NCBI GenBank assembly: GCA_038659295.1
Contig: JASNGC010000003.1
Coordinates: 186,001 to 250,000 of the forward strand
DNA from: Enterocytospora artemiae
Lineage: Eukaryota > Microsporidia
DNA: 64,000 nucleotides
Reading direction: 5' to 3'
Positions within the stretch are counted from its first letter, which is position 1. The number at the start of each line of letters is the position of its first letter. Below are positions 19,314 through 28,378 of this stretch, one piece after another. Position numbers and translations under genes: made by a program. Under the pieces are notes generated by a model that made no database searches, was not told the origin of the DNA, and saw nothing but the letters and a program-made list of their open reading frames with translations.

Positions 19314-21533
19314 ATGAATGATTCAAACTCCTTGGAAGAAGAGTCGCATCTGTCACTAAATATATCTAGTTTTTCCGAAGGGTCCAGCCCAGATTCTGAT
19401 GTGGAGGCTGAATCTATCTATTCAAATGATTATTTGGACGAATCTAATGAAGGGATTGAGATGAATTCGATAAATAATATATTTCTGGAAAATAACAATG
19501 ATGTGGTAGATGATGGTTCAATCCATACAGAACTTGTAAATAAGTTAATTAACTTTATTAATCAGAAGTATACAAAAGCGATTAGAGATATGTGTTCTGA
19601 GAACTTGGAGAGTATTGTAATTGATTACTTGGAGTTGAAAGATTTTTACGAAGAAGTAGATGAAAACCCAGAAACTTTCCTTGAGACACTTCAAGAAGCG
19701 TTAACAAAATCTACCTTGAAGTATTTTCCAAATTACAATCAGATTAAACCCACGATTCATCCTAGAATTGTCAATTTGCCGGTTATCGAAGAGTTAAGAG
19801 GACTTAGAAATTGTCATCTTAATAAGTTAATCAGAATCCATGGTGTAGTAACTAGAAGATCTGGCATATTTTCCCTGTACAACATTGTCAAATACACCTG
19901 TTTGAAGTGTAAATGTACATTTGGCCCGTTCATAGGGAAAGATTTTTCCAAGATATATCCTTCCAACTGCTTTGAGTGCCAATCAAGGGGTCCTTTTGTA
20001 GTCAATTCGACGGAGACGGTTTATAAGGACTTCCAAAAGATTACAGTTCAAGAAGTTCCTGGTACGGTCCCACCGGGAGCACTTCCCCGTTCAAAGGAGG
20101 TGCTTCTCTATTTTGATCTTATCGATAGCTGCAAGCCAGGAGACGAGGTGGATGTTGTGGGTGTTTATAAGAATAATTTTTCACTTAGTTTGAATATTAA
20201 AAACGGATTTCCAGTATTTAATACCGTGATCGAATGCTCTTCTCTAACAAGGAAGGAGATAACTCAGTGTGAAATTACAGAGGACGATATTAGGGAGATA
20301 AGGGACTTAGCAAAGAAACCTAATATTAAAGAGATTCTAATAAACAGTGTTGCTCCTTCTATATATGGCCACAAGGATATCAAAACTTGTATATTGTTGA
20401 GCATGCTATCGGGTGTACCGAAGGAGAAGTCTGGAATGAGAATCCGAGGAGACATTAACGTTCTGTTAATGGGAGACCCTGGAACGGCAAAGAGCCAGTT
20501 TTTGCGGTTTATTCAGCAAACCTCCCACAGAGCTGTTCTTGCCACTGGGCAGGGGTCGTCCAGTGTAGGGTTGACAGCATCTGTTAGGAGAGATCCAGTT
20601 CTAAAGGAATGGACTCTGGAGGGAGGAGCTTTAGTTCTGGCAGATAGTGGAATATGCTGTATCGATGAGTTTGATAAGATGAATGAAAATGATAGAACGA
20701 GTATTCATGAGGCTATGGAACAACAGTCTATTTCTATTTCTAAGGCAGGAATTGTTGCATCCTTGCATGCCAGATGCGCAGTTATTGCAGCAGCAAATCC
20801 TGTTCGTGGCAAGTATAATCCAGCATTAAGCTTTTCGCAAAATATCAATCTAAGCGATCCAATCATTTCCAGGTTTGATCTTCTGTGCGTCGTTAAGGAC
20901 ATCATCGATGAAGCCGAAGATGCTAGAATGGCGAAATTTATACTGAATTCACATCAGAGGGATTTATCCAGCAACAATCACAATCCAGTGTCGATTGATC
21001 AATCTCTTCTAAAGAAATATCTTCTTTTTGCTAGGAATAATTATCATCCAAAAATTCCAGAATTTGAAACAACCAAAATCTCCCATTTATATTCTGATTT
21101 AAGGAAAGAATCCATGCATTCTGGAATTCCTATTACGGTTAGGCACATCGAATCGATCGTACGAATTTCTGAAGCGTTTGCAAAGATGAGATTGAGCAAT
21201 GTTGTCTCCAAATCAGACATTGACCAATCTATTGCAATCACACTACAGTCATTTTTATCGGCTCAGAAATATTCAATCACAAAGCAACTTAAGAAGAAGT
21301 TTAGTAAGTATTTCGAGGAAAATAATGATGATCTACTGGTATATATCCTTAAGAAAATGTTTAACGAGGTTGCTGATTTCCATTTAAATTGTGTCTCCAA
21401 GGTTGATTTTGTCAACAGGTGTAAATTTTCTGAAATAAATTTGTCGGATAGTTTTTTTTGTAGCGAGAGATTTGACTACGAGGGATTTGTATTAGAGGAT
21501 GGGAATATTTTGAAGAAAAGAATAAATTATTGA
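19314..21533 (+). CDS. MCM2: Replicative helicase subunit MCM2
   Basis: Subunit of the hexameric MCM2-7 helicase. I take the ATG at 19314 (739 residues), preceded by CCC (aaaacccaaATG) and giving the acidic Ser-rich N-terminus expected of MCM2. An upstream in-frame ATG at 19179 would add 45 residues of unrelated hydrophobic sequence. The zinc finger is Cys196/199/219/222. MCM2-specific sequence includes SRGPFVVN.TE, the segment PRSKEVLLYFDLIDSCKPGDE and NGFPVFNTVIE. Walker A is GDPGTAKS (387-394), then CIDEFDKM (Walker B), and the arginine finger is ISRFDLL. All ATPase motifs are intact. It lies 271 bases downstream of the ORC1/CDC6-like gene on the same strand. Confidence 0.95.
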   Translation: MNDSNSLEEESHLSLNISSFSEGSSPDSDVEAESIYSNDYLDESNEGIEMNSINNIFLENNNDVVDDGSIHTELVNKLINFINQKYTKAIRDMCSENLESIVIDYLELKDFYEEVDENPETFLETLQEALTKSTLKYFPNYNQIKPTIHPRIVNLPVIEELRGLRNCHLNKLIRIHGVVTRRSGIFSLYNIVKYTCLKCKCTFGPFIGKDFSKIYPSNCFECQSRGPFVVNSTETVYKDFQKITVQEVPGTVPPGALPRSKEVLLYFDLIDSCKPGDEVDVVGVYKNNFSLSLNIKNGFPVFNTVIECSSLTRKEITQCEITEDDIREIRDLAKKPNIKEILINSVAPSIYGHKDIKTCILLSMLSGVPKEKSGMRIRGDINVLLMGDPGTAKSQFLRFIQQTSHRAVLATGQGSSSVGLTASVRRDPVLKEWTLEGGALVLADSGICCIDEFDKMNENDRTSIHEAMEQQSISISKAGIVASLHARCAVIAAANPVRGKYNPALSFSQNINLSDPIISRFDLLCVVKDIIDEAEDARMAKFILNSHQRDLSSNNHNPVSIDQSLLKKYLLFARNNYHPKIPEFETTKISHLYSDLRKESMHSGIPITVRHIESIVRISEAFAKMRLSNVVSKSDIDQSIAITLQSFLSAQKYSITKQLKKKFSKYFEENNDDLLVYILKKMFNEVADFHLNCVSKVDFVNRCKFSEINLSDSFFCSERFDYEGFVLEDGNILKKRINY

Positions 21534-21861
21534 TTGGTAGAGTTGTCTGTCTACTCAAATGAGAAATATTATCAAAATTCAAATATTCTTTACATCCAAC
21601 TCGATAACACAGACATTTAATATTCAAATGGCTTGATGTTAACTAATGCGTATGCATCTATTCTTGTTGTTGAATTAATGGTATAATTATAGGAAAGTAA
21701 TGCCCTGACCATCCTTGAGAATAAGCTTTATCTGGAAATACCATTGGATAGAGGTTTGTGTTGATACTGCACCAGTATATTGTGGTGCCGAATGTACCTA
21801 CGGCGATTGTGTACTTTGTCCTGTTTTATATTTTTTGTTGGGATTCACACCCTTACCTAAT
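21534..21861. other. Intergenic region, MCM2 to NC2-alpha
   Basis: A 328-base spacer. The frame of the following gene is open upstream from 21715, but no ATG lies in that part, so it is treated as leader. It ends with CCC before the NC2-alpha start (cacacccttacctaatATG). Confidence 0.4.
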
Positions 21862-22311
21862 ATGACACTTTCAGATTTACAAAAGAAGAAGAAAACAAGA
21901 TTTCCGATATCCAGAATAAAAAAGATTATTCAGCAAAATGAAGATATTGGCAAAGCAACTATAACAGTCCCCGTTTCACTGAGTAAGGCAACAGAACTAT
22001 TTCTTAAGGAAATATTAGATAGAATTGTATCGAATGCCATTGAAGAAAGTAAGAAGAAAAGGAAAAAAACAGTTGGCAGTGATACAGACAAGGCCAATTC
22101 AAAGAAAAGCGATGGATCTGTCATGGACAATTCTATTTTCAGTGGCAAGAAAAAGGATACTTGTAGCGATATACCACCAAACGATATCCAGACGGAGGTT
22201 CAAAATATTCAGTCAAAAAACAAAATTATTGTGAAGAGCATGGAAGGAATATTTGAGATGGAGAGATATAGGTTTTTAAAGGAATTAATCAAAGAGGATG
22301 GTGACATCTGA
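21862..22311 (+). CDS. Negative cofactor 2 alpha (DRAP1/BUR6-like histone-fold protein)
   Basis: A 149-residue protein from the ATG at 21862. A histone fold occupies residues 10-65: KKTRFPISRIKKIIQ, EDIGKATITVPVSLSKATELFLKEIL. The TRFP..RIKKI opening and the VPV.LS.A.ELFL helix match NC2-alpha/DRAP1 and its relatives Dpb4/CHRAC. NC2-alpha pairs with NC2-beta (Dr1), clamps TBP on the promoter and blocks TFIIA/TFIIB entry. A Lys-rich segment (KKKRKK) and a charged C-terminal tail follow. The alternative is the DNA polymerase epsilon histone-fold subunit; I prefer NC2-alpha because of the TRFP start. Confidence 0.72.
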   Translation: MTLSDLQKKKKTRFPISRIKKIIQQNEDIGKATITVPVSLSKATELFLKEILDRIVSNAIEESKKKRKKTVGSDTDKANSKKSDGSVMDNSIFSGKKKDTCSDIPPNDIQTEVQNIQSKNKIIVKSMEGIFEMERYRFLKELIKEDGDI

Positions 22312-22785
22312 TGTCATGGAATAACAAATAAATGTATCATACAAGACATGAAAACTGTTTCTCTAGGATTTAATTTTTTATATGGAAAGTATATAACATG
22401 AAAGATTCGTTTTCTAACTAGTTTGCTGCCATCTTGCAGTTTGAACAGTTAATAAGGAAATGATTTTATAATAGAAAGTGTCTTTTAATTCATCAATATC
22501 GTAGGATTTAATCAAAGATAAGTTATCTTGTGCCTTTGATGTGAGAGTGATGGGCTTCCATTTCCTGACACTGTTGTTATTCAATTGGCTGTAAACTCAT
22601 TAGCATATTACATCAGCTATGCTCTATTCCCTGTCTTTAACTTGCTGTTACATAACTGAAATATTCCCTCCATGCAGAAATAAATAATTTACCAAAAAGT
22701 CAGTTTTTGATAATAATTTATTGTTTTCAAGAAGTTCTTATTATATTCTAAATAGGCGTAGTACTACAAAATAAGAGTAGGTCAA
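22312..22785. other. Intergenic region, no supported feature
   Basis: About 474 A+T-rich bases between convergent genes. No tRNA promoter boxes, repeats or credible ORFs were seen. Confidence 0.4.
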
Positions 22786-23961
22786 TTACTTAAACTCGTT
22801 CATTATCTTTTCAGCTATTCGTACGATAGATCCATATTTTTCATCATCTATCACCTCATATTCCTTTATCCACTGCTGCCTCACAACAAATCCTCTTTTA
22901 ATTCCCTTGCCAACTTGTTCATAATATTTGGATATTTCCATCTTTACAGAATTTGTTTTTATCCGTATTATATCATATGAATCGTTTTTCCTAAAGCTTC
23001 TCAGTATTTTTAAAAATGAATCATTTGTCCGAGTCTTTATGGAAAAAGTATGCAGCACAGAGTCCATATTGTTGCATATTTGAGAATCACCCAGACTGGA
23101 GCTTCCTTCTAGAACATTCGATTGTTCATTCTCCTTCATTTTGGTGTCATCAGAAATATGGAGGGAATTCTCCACCAGATCAGCCAAAGAATTCGTCGTT
23201 ATCTCATTTTCAACAGGTGGGCCATTCTTTTCATCATTGATCTGATTGGTTTTTATTATACCGTTCTCTCTCGTGGCTATCCTCAGGGAAATTTCTACAT
23301 TTTTAAAATTAGTAGATTTGCAGAAGTCTTCATACGAAATAGATAGATCAATCTTGAACTCATCCTTATCGTTGGAAAGATCATTACTCACCTTAATATC
23401 TATTACATTTTCAACAATTTGGTTATAGAAATATTCCTTTCCAATCTCTACCGTTGGAGTTAAATTGAAAATGTTTTCAAAATTCTTCCGGTCAAACTCT
23501 GCTTTCCTGGGATCTTTTTGTCTCATGCAGGACTTCAGGTTGTCGAAATATCCATTTATGATTGTTGATTCAGCCTGATCTCTGAAGATTAGATACGTTC
23601 CAGTCTGCTGAAAAACACAACAATCTATAGAGTACGACTTGTAGAAGATGTAGTCGCTGGGTAATGAGGAGGATATTGGTTTGTTAAATGTCTTGACAAA
23701 GGGTTTTGTATACAGAACATTCAAGCCATTCTGAGAATCGCCAGTATCGACCAATTCGCCACTGGGCACATACTCCACCTTTATCTTTTCTGAATCAATT
23801 CGTTCGATATAAAATATCCCATTTGAAAACGAGGACGAGGCAAATTGGAGATGATCTAATTCAAGAACTTTGCTGCCAAAAATCAACTCGAACATGTTTG
23901 ACACTGTACAGATGGGTTTTTCCATCGAAAAAATCGAAGTTGAGTTGAAAAAATTGGACAT
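22786..23961 (-). CDS. Hypothetical protein, 391 residues
   Basis: The long frame begins with ATG at 24009, but the second in-frame ATG at 23961 is preceded by CCCC (atgcccctgagagtATG) and is preferred. The CCCC motif lies inside the longer version's coding sequence. No recognisable domain. The N-terminal half has alternating strands (VLELDHLQFA; GIFYIERI; TYLIFRDQAES). An acidic Asn/Glu-rich middle (about 240-290) is probably disordered, and the C-terminus is basic and helical (KGIKRGFVVRQQWIKEYEVI). No signal peptide or membrane span, so it is likely cytosolic or nuclear. No function is proposed. Confidence 0.65.
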   Translation of the reverse strand: MSNFFNSTSIFSMEKPICTVSNMFELIFGSKVLELDHLQFASSSFSNGIFYIERIDSEKIKVEYVPSGELVDTGDSQNGLNVLYTKPFVKTFNKPISSSLPSDYIFYKSYSIDCCVFQQTGTYLIFRDQAESTIINGYFDNLKSCMRQKDPRKAEFDRKNFENIFNLTPTVEIGKEYFYNQIVENVIDIKVSNDLSNDKDEFKIDLSISYEDFCKSTNFKNVEISLRIATRENGIIKTNQINDEKNGPPVENEITTNSLADLVENSLHISDDTKMKENEQSNVLEGSSSLGDSQICNNMDSVLHTFSIKTRTNDSFLKILRSFRKNDSYDIIRIKTNSVKMEISKYYEQVGKGIKRGFVVRQQWIKEYEVIDDEKYGSIVRIAEKIMNEFK

Positions 23962-24355
23962 ACTCTCAGGGGCATAGAAATTTTTAAAAGTGGAATAAAG
24001 GGGCAGCATATATGCTTATAGGTATAACTTAAGGAGATATCCTGTATTGCTGATCATTTTGTGGATGATCTCACTTATTCACCACTAGGGATTTTAAATA
24101 CTAGAAATCCTGACATCAAAAGTCTCTAAACACTGCACATATCTAAGTAATTTTGGAAAAGTAATAGGGCTATTCAAATTCCAGCCCAAAAACTTATTTA
24201 TTTTTAATCGACTTGCCAGAATACTTCCTTGTTCTCTATAGAATCTATATAGAGCATATATTTCATACCTATTATTACATGATAATTATTCCTTTTCAAT
24301 ATTATCCTTTCCCCTTAATTTTTGTTAATTTTCCTCGGAATAGGGGGTACAACAT
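23962..24355. other. Divergent intergenic region
   Basis: About 394 A+T-rich bases separating two divergent genes. GGGGG lies 9-13 bases before the plus-strand ATG (taggggg tacaacatATG), and CCCC lies before the minus-strand start. Nothing else is recognised. Confidence 0.4.
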
Positions 24356-24970
24356 ATGCAAGCAAAACTAGAACAAGAGGAAATGAAGAATTCCCATGGC
24401 GATTGTGGAAATGAAAAACCAACGAGTGGCATATGTGCAGACAATAAAGAGATGGATGGAGACATTAGGCATGAAAGTAATCCAATAGATCCTGAAGATA
24501 TCTTAGAGAAATCAAGTACTAAGCTTCCTGAAGGTTCCGCCAATGCAGTAAAAAACTCATGCTCTGAAGTAACAACAAAAGATTCAGCTGCCAAAAGTTG
24601 TGATCTAGAAAATCCTGCTAAGGATCTAAATCCTCCACCTGGTGTCACAATTATCCATTTTGGTGAACATCACGAGCCAATTGAGAATCTTGATGAATAT
24701 CTACTAAAACAGGAGCAACTGTTGAAAAACCTGAATCAAAAACAGAAGGAGGTAGGTGTTGAGATCCGTAGTGAATCCAAGTATTCCACCACTCCTTTGA
24801 ATCCAATGAACAAGAGACTGAATGTGAATTATCAACCTGACGTACAAGTTATTGAAAATGCAACACTGGGTTTATTGGCTGGATACAAGAGGAAAATGGT
24901 ATTGATTGGTATAATTTCCATAGGAGTTGTTGGAACAATATGGTTGTGGAGAAATAAAATAATAAAGTGA
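24356..24970 (+). CDS. Putative tail-anchored membrane protein
   Basis: A 204-residue protein with a long acidic, Ser/Asn/Asp-rich and probably disordered N-terminus, a short Gln/Lys-rich coiled coil (EYLLKQEQLLKNLNQKQKEV, about 120-139), and one hydrophobic span at the extreme C-terminus (MVLIGIISIGVVGTIWLW, about 180-197) flanked by basic residues on both sides (YKRK before, RNKIIK after). A single C-terminal span with a short basic tail is the plan of tail-anchored proteins; strong basic flanks are commonest in mitochondrial or mitosomal outer-membrane anchors. No SNARE zero layer is seen. The family is unknown. Confidence 0.6.
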   Translation: MQAKLEQEEMKNSHGDCGNEKPTSGICADNKEMDGDIRHESNPIDPEDILEKSSTKLPEGSANAVKNSCSEVTTKDSAAKSCDLENPAKDLNPPPGVTIIHFGEHHEPIENLDEYLLKQEQLLKNLNQKQKEVGVEIRSESKYSTTPLNPMNKRLNVNYQPDVQVIENATLGLLAGYKRKMVLIGIISIGVVGTIWLWRNKIIK

Positions 24971-25078
24971 TTTGTTGAGTTTATACATGTTCTCCTTTAT
25001 TAAACTACTAATGTTTGTTGCAACCTATATAAATATTACTGTTTAAGGTAAAGTTTTTTGTGTATTTTTATCCCAAAA

Positions 25079-25906
25079 ATGTATTCCAACAGTCTACTGC
25101 CATCCAGAACTTTCACCGTATTTGTGAGTGTGTGTAGATACTTGATACCGTTGTTGACACTGTTTTCCTTTATAATTCCTCTAACGGATTTTAACCTTCC
25201 AGAACACCATAGGAATTCAAAGTATAAGTTAATTTTCGGCAGATATTCTCAACTAACAGAATTAGGACTAGTCTTCACTGGAATTACAACCATTCTTTTT
25301 ATCTGTCTTTGTTTAACTAAAGTCATAAGCTTCAAGAACTCAACAGGTTCCGGGGACTCTTCCTTGGAAGAAATCAGTGGATACAAACCATCCTTAATCA
25401 TAATTCTCTTTAGATCACTATTTAACTTGTCATCGGTTATGGAGGTTATGATTACAATTTACTATTGGACAATGCTAATATTTGTTAAGAATGCCTTTAC
25501 CAACCCCTCTGATGACTCGGATGGCATTCCATTTTACCATGAGTTTATAAAGCATATTTTGCCATTATTGACCTTGTCTTTGATGAATTATTGGATCAAC
25601 AATGACAACTCTAGCATTGGCAAAAAAGTTTCACACCAAAAGGTATACAATGTAGATGGTAGTAAGAAGTTTATGGAGACTAACAGGATAATTCATATAG
25701 TTTCGTTACTATTTATTAATTTGTTTGGTATATTCTACACAGTTTTGACATTTATGAATATCAGAAACGGAGAATATACATATGAATTCCTAAAGTCCAT
25801 GTCCAATGCAAAAATATCTATGTTCTACACGCTTGGAATACTTCTTTGCAATGTTGTTTATGTCCTGATGAAGTTTGTAGAACACAAGATGTATTTGGGT
25901 AATTGA
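25079..25906 (+). CDS. Six-span membrane protein, FAR-17a/AIG1-like
   Basis: A 275-residue protein. The start is the ATG at 25079, directly after CCC (tatcccaaaaATG); the in-frame TTG upstream is ignored. Six hydrophobic spans are visible, in the order RYLIPLLTLFSFIIPL, ELGLVFTGITTILFICLCL, the region around SLFNLSSVMEVMITIYYW, HILPLLTLSLM, IVSLLFINLFGIFYTVL and FYTLGILLCNVVYVLM. The pattern Y-x-x-LT-x-x-x-L in span 2 and the HxxxxHILP segment before span 4 resemble the conserved Thr and His of FAR-17a/AIG1/ADTRP proteins, ER-type six-span lipid hydrolases in animals and fungi. This is an inference from topology plus two motifs, not a firm homology. Confidence 0.55.
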   Translation: MYSNSLLPSRTFTVFVSVCRYLIPLLTLFSFIIPLTDFNLPEHHRNSKYKLIFGRYSQLTELGLVFTGITTILFICLCLTKVISFKNSTGSGDSSLEEISGYKPSLIIILFRSLFNLSSVMEVMITIYYWTMLIFVKNAFTNPSDDSDGIPFYHEFIKHILPLLTLSLMNYWINNDNSSIGKKVSHQKVYNVDGSKKFMETNRIIHIVSLLFINLFGIFYTVLTFMNIRNGEYTYEFLKSMSNAKISMFYTLGILLCNVVYVLMKFVEHKMYLGN

Positions 25907-26015
25907 TACAAGAGGTTTCCCAATTATGAAAGGATCATATTCTATCTATCTTGAATACATTAATTGAACTCTATTATATCTTTCTTGCTCAATGCATTTT
26001 ATTCTTACAAACTAT

Positions 26016-26462
26016 CTACACCTTCATGTTTTTTAATAAGTTGATGAATATATCGATGTTTGTGTTAGATTCATTCTTTTTAAGGATATTTGCAAAGGAA
26101 CTGTCCTGGATCGTATTTGAATAATCCATATCTTCCAGGTCGAATATATCTTTGATTTCATTCTGGAAAGTGTCTTTTGGCCCTATAAAAATACAGGTTT
26201 CACTATTCCTCTTTTTTTGTAAATGCATAACAACTTGATTTGACTTCTGGCAATTTACCTTTTCAATTGCCTTTGCTTCTCTTAGCAAGGATGCTCTTTT
26301 TTCCTTAAAGCATTTCTTAGCTAGTGATTTGGATTTATCTTTAGGTTTTAAGAAATTCATAAATGGAGCTATTTCTGGTTTTTTGAGGCCCGGAAATAAC
26401 GCATACACATTCTTGGGATTTTTTTGGTTTACTTTAATTTTGATATTTGCACTTGATTTCAT
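26016..26462 (-). CDS. Hypothetical basic protein, 148 residues
   Basis: It starts at the ATG at 26462, immediately after CCC (ggatacccTATG), although the frame is open further upstream without an ATG. The N-terminal 70 residues are very basic (IKIKVNQKNPKNVYALFPGLKKPE; KPKDKSKSLAKKCFKEKRASL), suggesting RNA or nucleolar association. The C-terminus is acidic (DIFDLEDMDYSN) and ends in a short amphipathic helix (IDIFINLLKNMKV). No family is recognised. It converges with the membrane protein gene at 25079. Confidence 0.55.
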   Translation of the reverse strand: MKSSANIKIKVNQKNPKNVYALFPGLKKPEIAPFMNFLKPKDKSKSLAKKCFKEKRASLLREAKAIEKVNCQKSNQVVMHLQKKRNSETCIFIGPKDTFQNEIKDIFDLEDMDYSNTIQDSSFANILKKNESNTNIDIFINLLKNMKV

Positions 26463-27035
26463 AGGGTATCCTCTAAAGCTTCCTTTTATAGATAAAAAAA
26501 TCAAAAAAGGAAGCTCTGGAAGTGATCTTGAATAAAATCTAGTATTATCAAGAATGGCGTATGCTTGATATATGCACGATTCTTTTCCTGCCCTGATTCT
26601 AAACTTAAAATTATGTTGACAAGAAAATGTTTTTCAGACACAATCAAATATTTCTACAATTTACTCATTTGTTTAAGTTTTCAAATCAACCACTTTTTTA
26701 ATTTATTCCAAGATTGATCACCATTTTCACATCAAGTTGTCAAAAATGGCGAAAACATTGACAATATTTGATTACTTTAGTTGAAAGGTTATTTGGTCTA
26801 TATCAGTTTGAAATGGGGAAAGTAGATGAAACACGTAAGATTGTTGCAAATTATAAGGCAAAGTAAATGGTGATTCATCCGTTGGGGGATGCTTTTCATT
26901 TGATTAACACTTTTAATTAAGTCTAATGATCTGTGTGTAAAATATAAATCTATGGCTATAGTCAATGAGGTACTTGGCGAATTCCATGGACCTGCTCGTG
27001 TAAAGCTCTCAAATAACATTGTATCCTTGTCGAGG
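26463..27035. other. 573-base region without a convincing gene
   Basis: An A+T-rich stretch. An 89-codon minus-strand ORF (26798-27067) overlaps the end of the PRP9-like gene by 32 bases, has no recognisable features, and is not called. No RNA gene or repeat is seen. Confidence 0.4.
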
Positions 27036-28205
27036 TTAATTTGATTCATATTTAGTACTATTAACATGCAGCCCTTTTCTGCTCTCAGCCTTATATAGCT
27101 TTGCTCTCATCCTTATCACTCCTCGGAGAGTAAATACCCCGTAATACTTATCCAACTCTTCAGACACACCGAGCTCATTCAATTTGGCCAAGTGGGAGTT
27201 CCCATGAAAATGGTCCATATACTCTTTTTCTTCTGTGAATCCTTGTAGGCATACTTGACACCTATAGGAGTCTAAATCACAGGCTTCGGAAGAAGCTTCA
27301 CTCGACGACGTACTTTTCAATTCATCAAAAATCCTTTTTATGAAGCCCTTCTTCACAGCGCTTTCGTATGGCTCGCGTTTTTTGACTAGAAACAATCTGT
27401 TTGAAATCCTCTTATGACGAATTGATTGCTGATGGAATTTAATCATTTTTTTGTTGATCATTTTCTTACAAAGCATACAAAATTTACAACCGTAAAAACG
27501 ATCTAAAATCAACACTTGTATATTTTCACCATAGCCTCCTGATCCGTCATTCGAAGAACTACAACCCTTTAGTAATGCTTGGAGAACATTGCTATACCCC
27601 TGAATATATCTCAGGCAGTTCGAAATTACTCCACAATCATCAATATCTCTTTGGATATCTTTATCCATCTTTATCGGCCTTTCTTTATTAAAAAAGTTAC
27701 TAGAAATGAACTTTTCGAACTTTTCAGTCTCATATTCCAGCTTTCTTAGGTTGTATAGACCATAAAGAACATTTAAATAAAAAATAATTCTATCCAAAAT
27801 AGTATTTTTTGAATACTGGATTGATGCTATATTCATAAAAACATTACATGATTGATTGTCTTTTGCTTTGTGGTCATCTACACAGTGTGTTTTTTCATCT
27901 GCTCCAATCTGTATGGCATCTTGACCTTGATAACGACATATCGAAAGATAAAGCAGTATCTTCTTTAAATATGTGCCAGTGCTTAGAAAATAATATGCTT
28001 TGTGGTAGTGTTTTCTAAAATTCTTAATCTTAATCTGTGAAGAATCATCCTGATAATCCCAACAATCAATTTCACGAAAAAGCCGCCTTTTGAACCTCCT
28101 ATACTTTCTTAACAGCTTAAATTTGATAAATTTGTTAATTTCATCTTCATAATCACTTTTTAACTGTTTTAGAGTAGCTGCCCAAATTAGATGTTTATTT
28201 GCCAT
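27036..28205 (-). CDS. PRP9: Splicing factor SF3a subunit 3 homologue (PRP9/SF3A3)
   Basis: A 389-residue protein with two C2H2 zinc fingers in the arrangement of Prp9/SF3a60: a central finger CMLCKKMINKKMIKFHQQSIRH and a C-terminal matrin-type finger YRCQVCLQGFTEEKEYMDHF..SH. The latter is followed by LAKLNELGVSEELDKYYGVFTLRGVIRMRAKL, which matches the HA.GMRCLGI....F..VT.I..A..LW.KL tail of SF3A3. The N-terminal half is helical, with a TYLKKILLYLSI segment like the YL.Y.T...IF region of SF3a60. SF3a is part of U2 snRNP and helps it bind the branch site, so this organism probably keeps a spliceosome. C2H2 zinc-finger ribosome-biogenesis factors are the main alternative. No CCC motif precedes the ATG. 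Confidence 0.7.
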   Translation of the reverse strand: MANKHLIWAATLKQLKSDYEDEINKFIKFKLLRKYRRFKRRLFREIDCWDYQDDSSQIKIKNFRKHYHKAYYFLSTGTYLKKILLYLSICRYQGQDAIQIGADEKTHCVDDHKAKDNQSCNVFMNIASIQYSKNTILDRIIFYLNVLYGLYNLRKLEYETEKFEKFISSNFFNKERPIKMDKDIQRDIDDCGVISNCLRYIQGYSNVLQALLKGCSSSNDGSGGYGENIQVLILDRFYGCKFCMLCKKMINKKMIKFHQQSIRHKRISNRLFLVKKREPYESAVKKGFIKRIFDELKSTSSSEASSEACDLDSYRCQVCLQGFTEEKEYMDHFHGNSHLAKLNELGVSEELDKYYGVFTLRGVIRMRAKLYKAESRKGLHVNSTKYESN

Positions 28206-28378
28206 AGATTATGGCCTTTACGAAACGTATTTAAAAAATAAAGCAAAAATACCTAAAAAACCAGCATAGTTGCCATGGATATATGTACAATACCTTTAAA
28301 TTCACACTTAGGTATGTAGCTACGAATTATTTTTATTCAACCAATATCCTTACAATAAAAGCGGTAGCTTGTACCCCA

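Noticed and set aside
26798..27067. 89-codon minus-strand ORF overlapping the end of the PRP9-like gene
   Set aside because: No recognisable domain and overlaps a stronger gene; a GGG lies upstream of its ATG, so it is kept as a remote possibility only.
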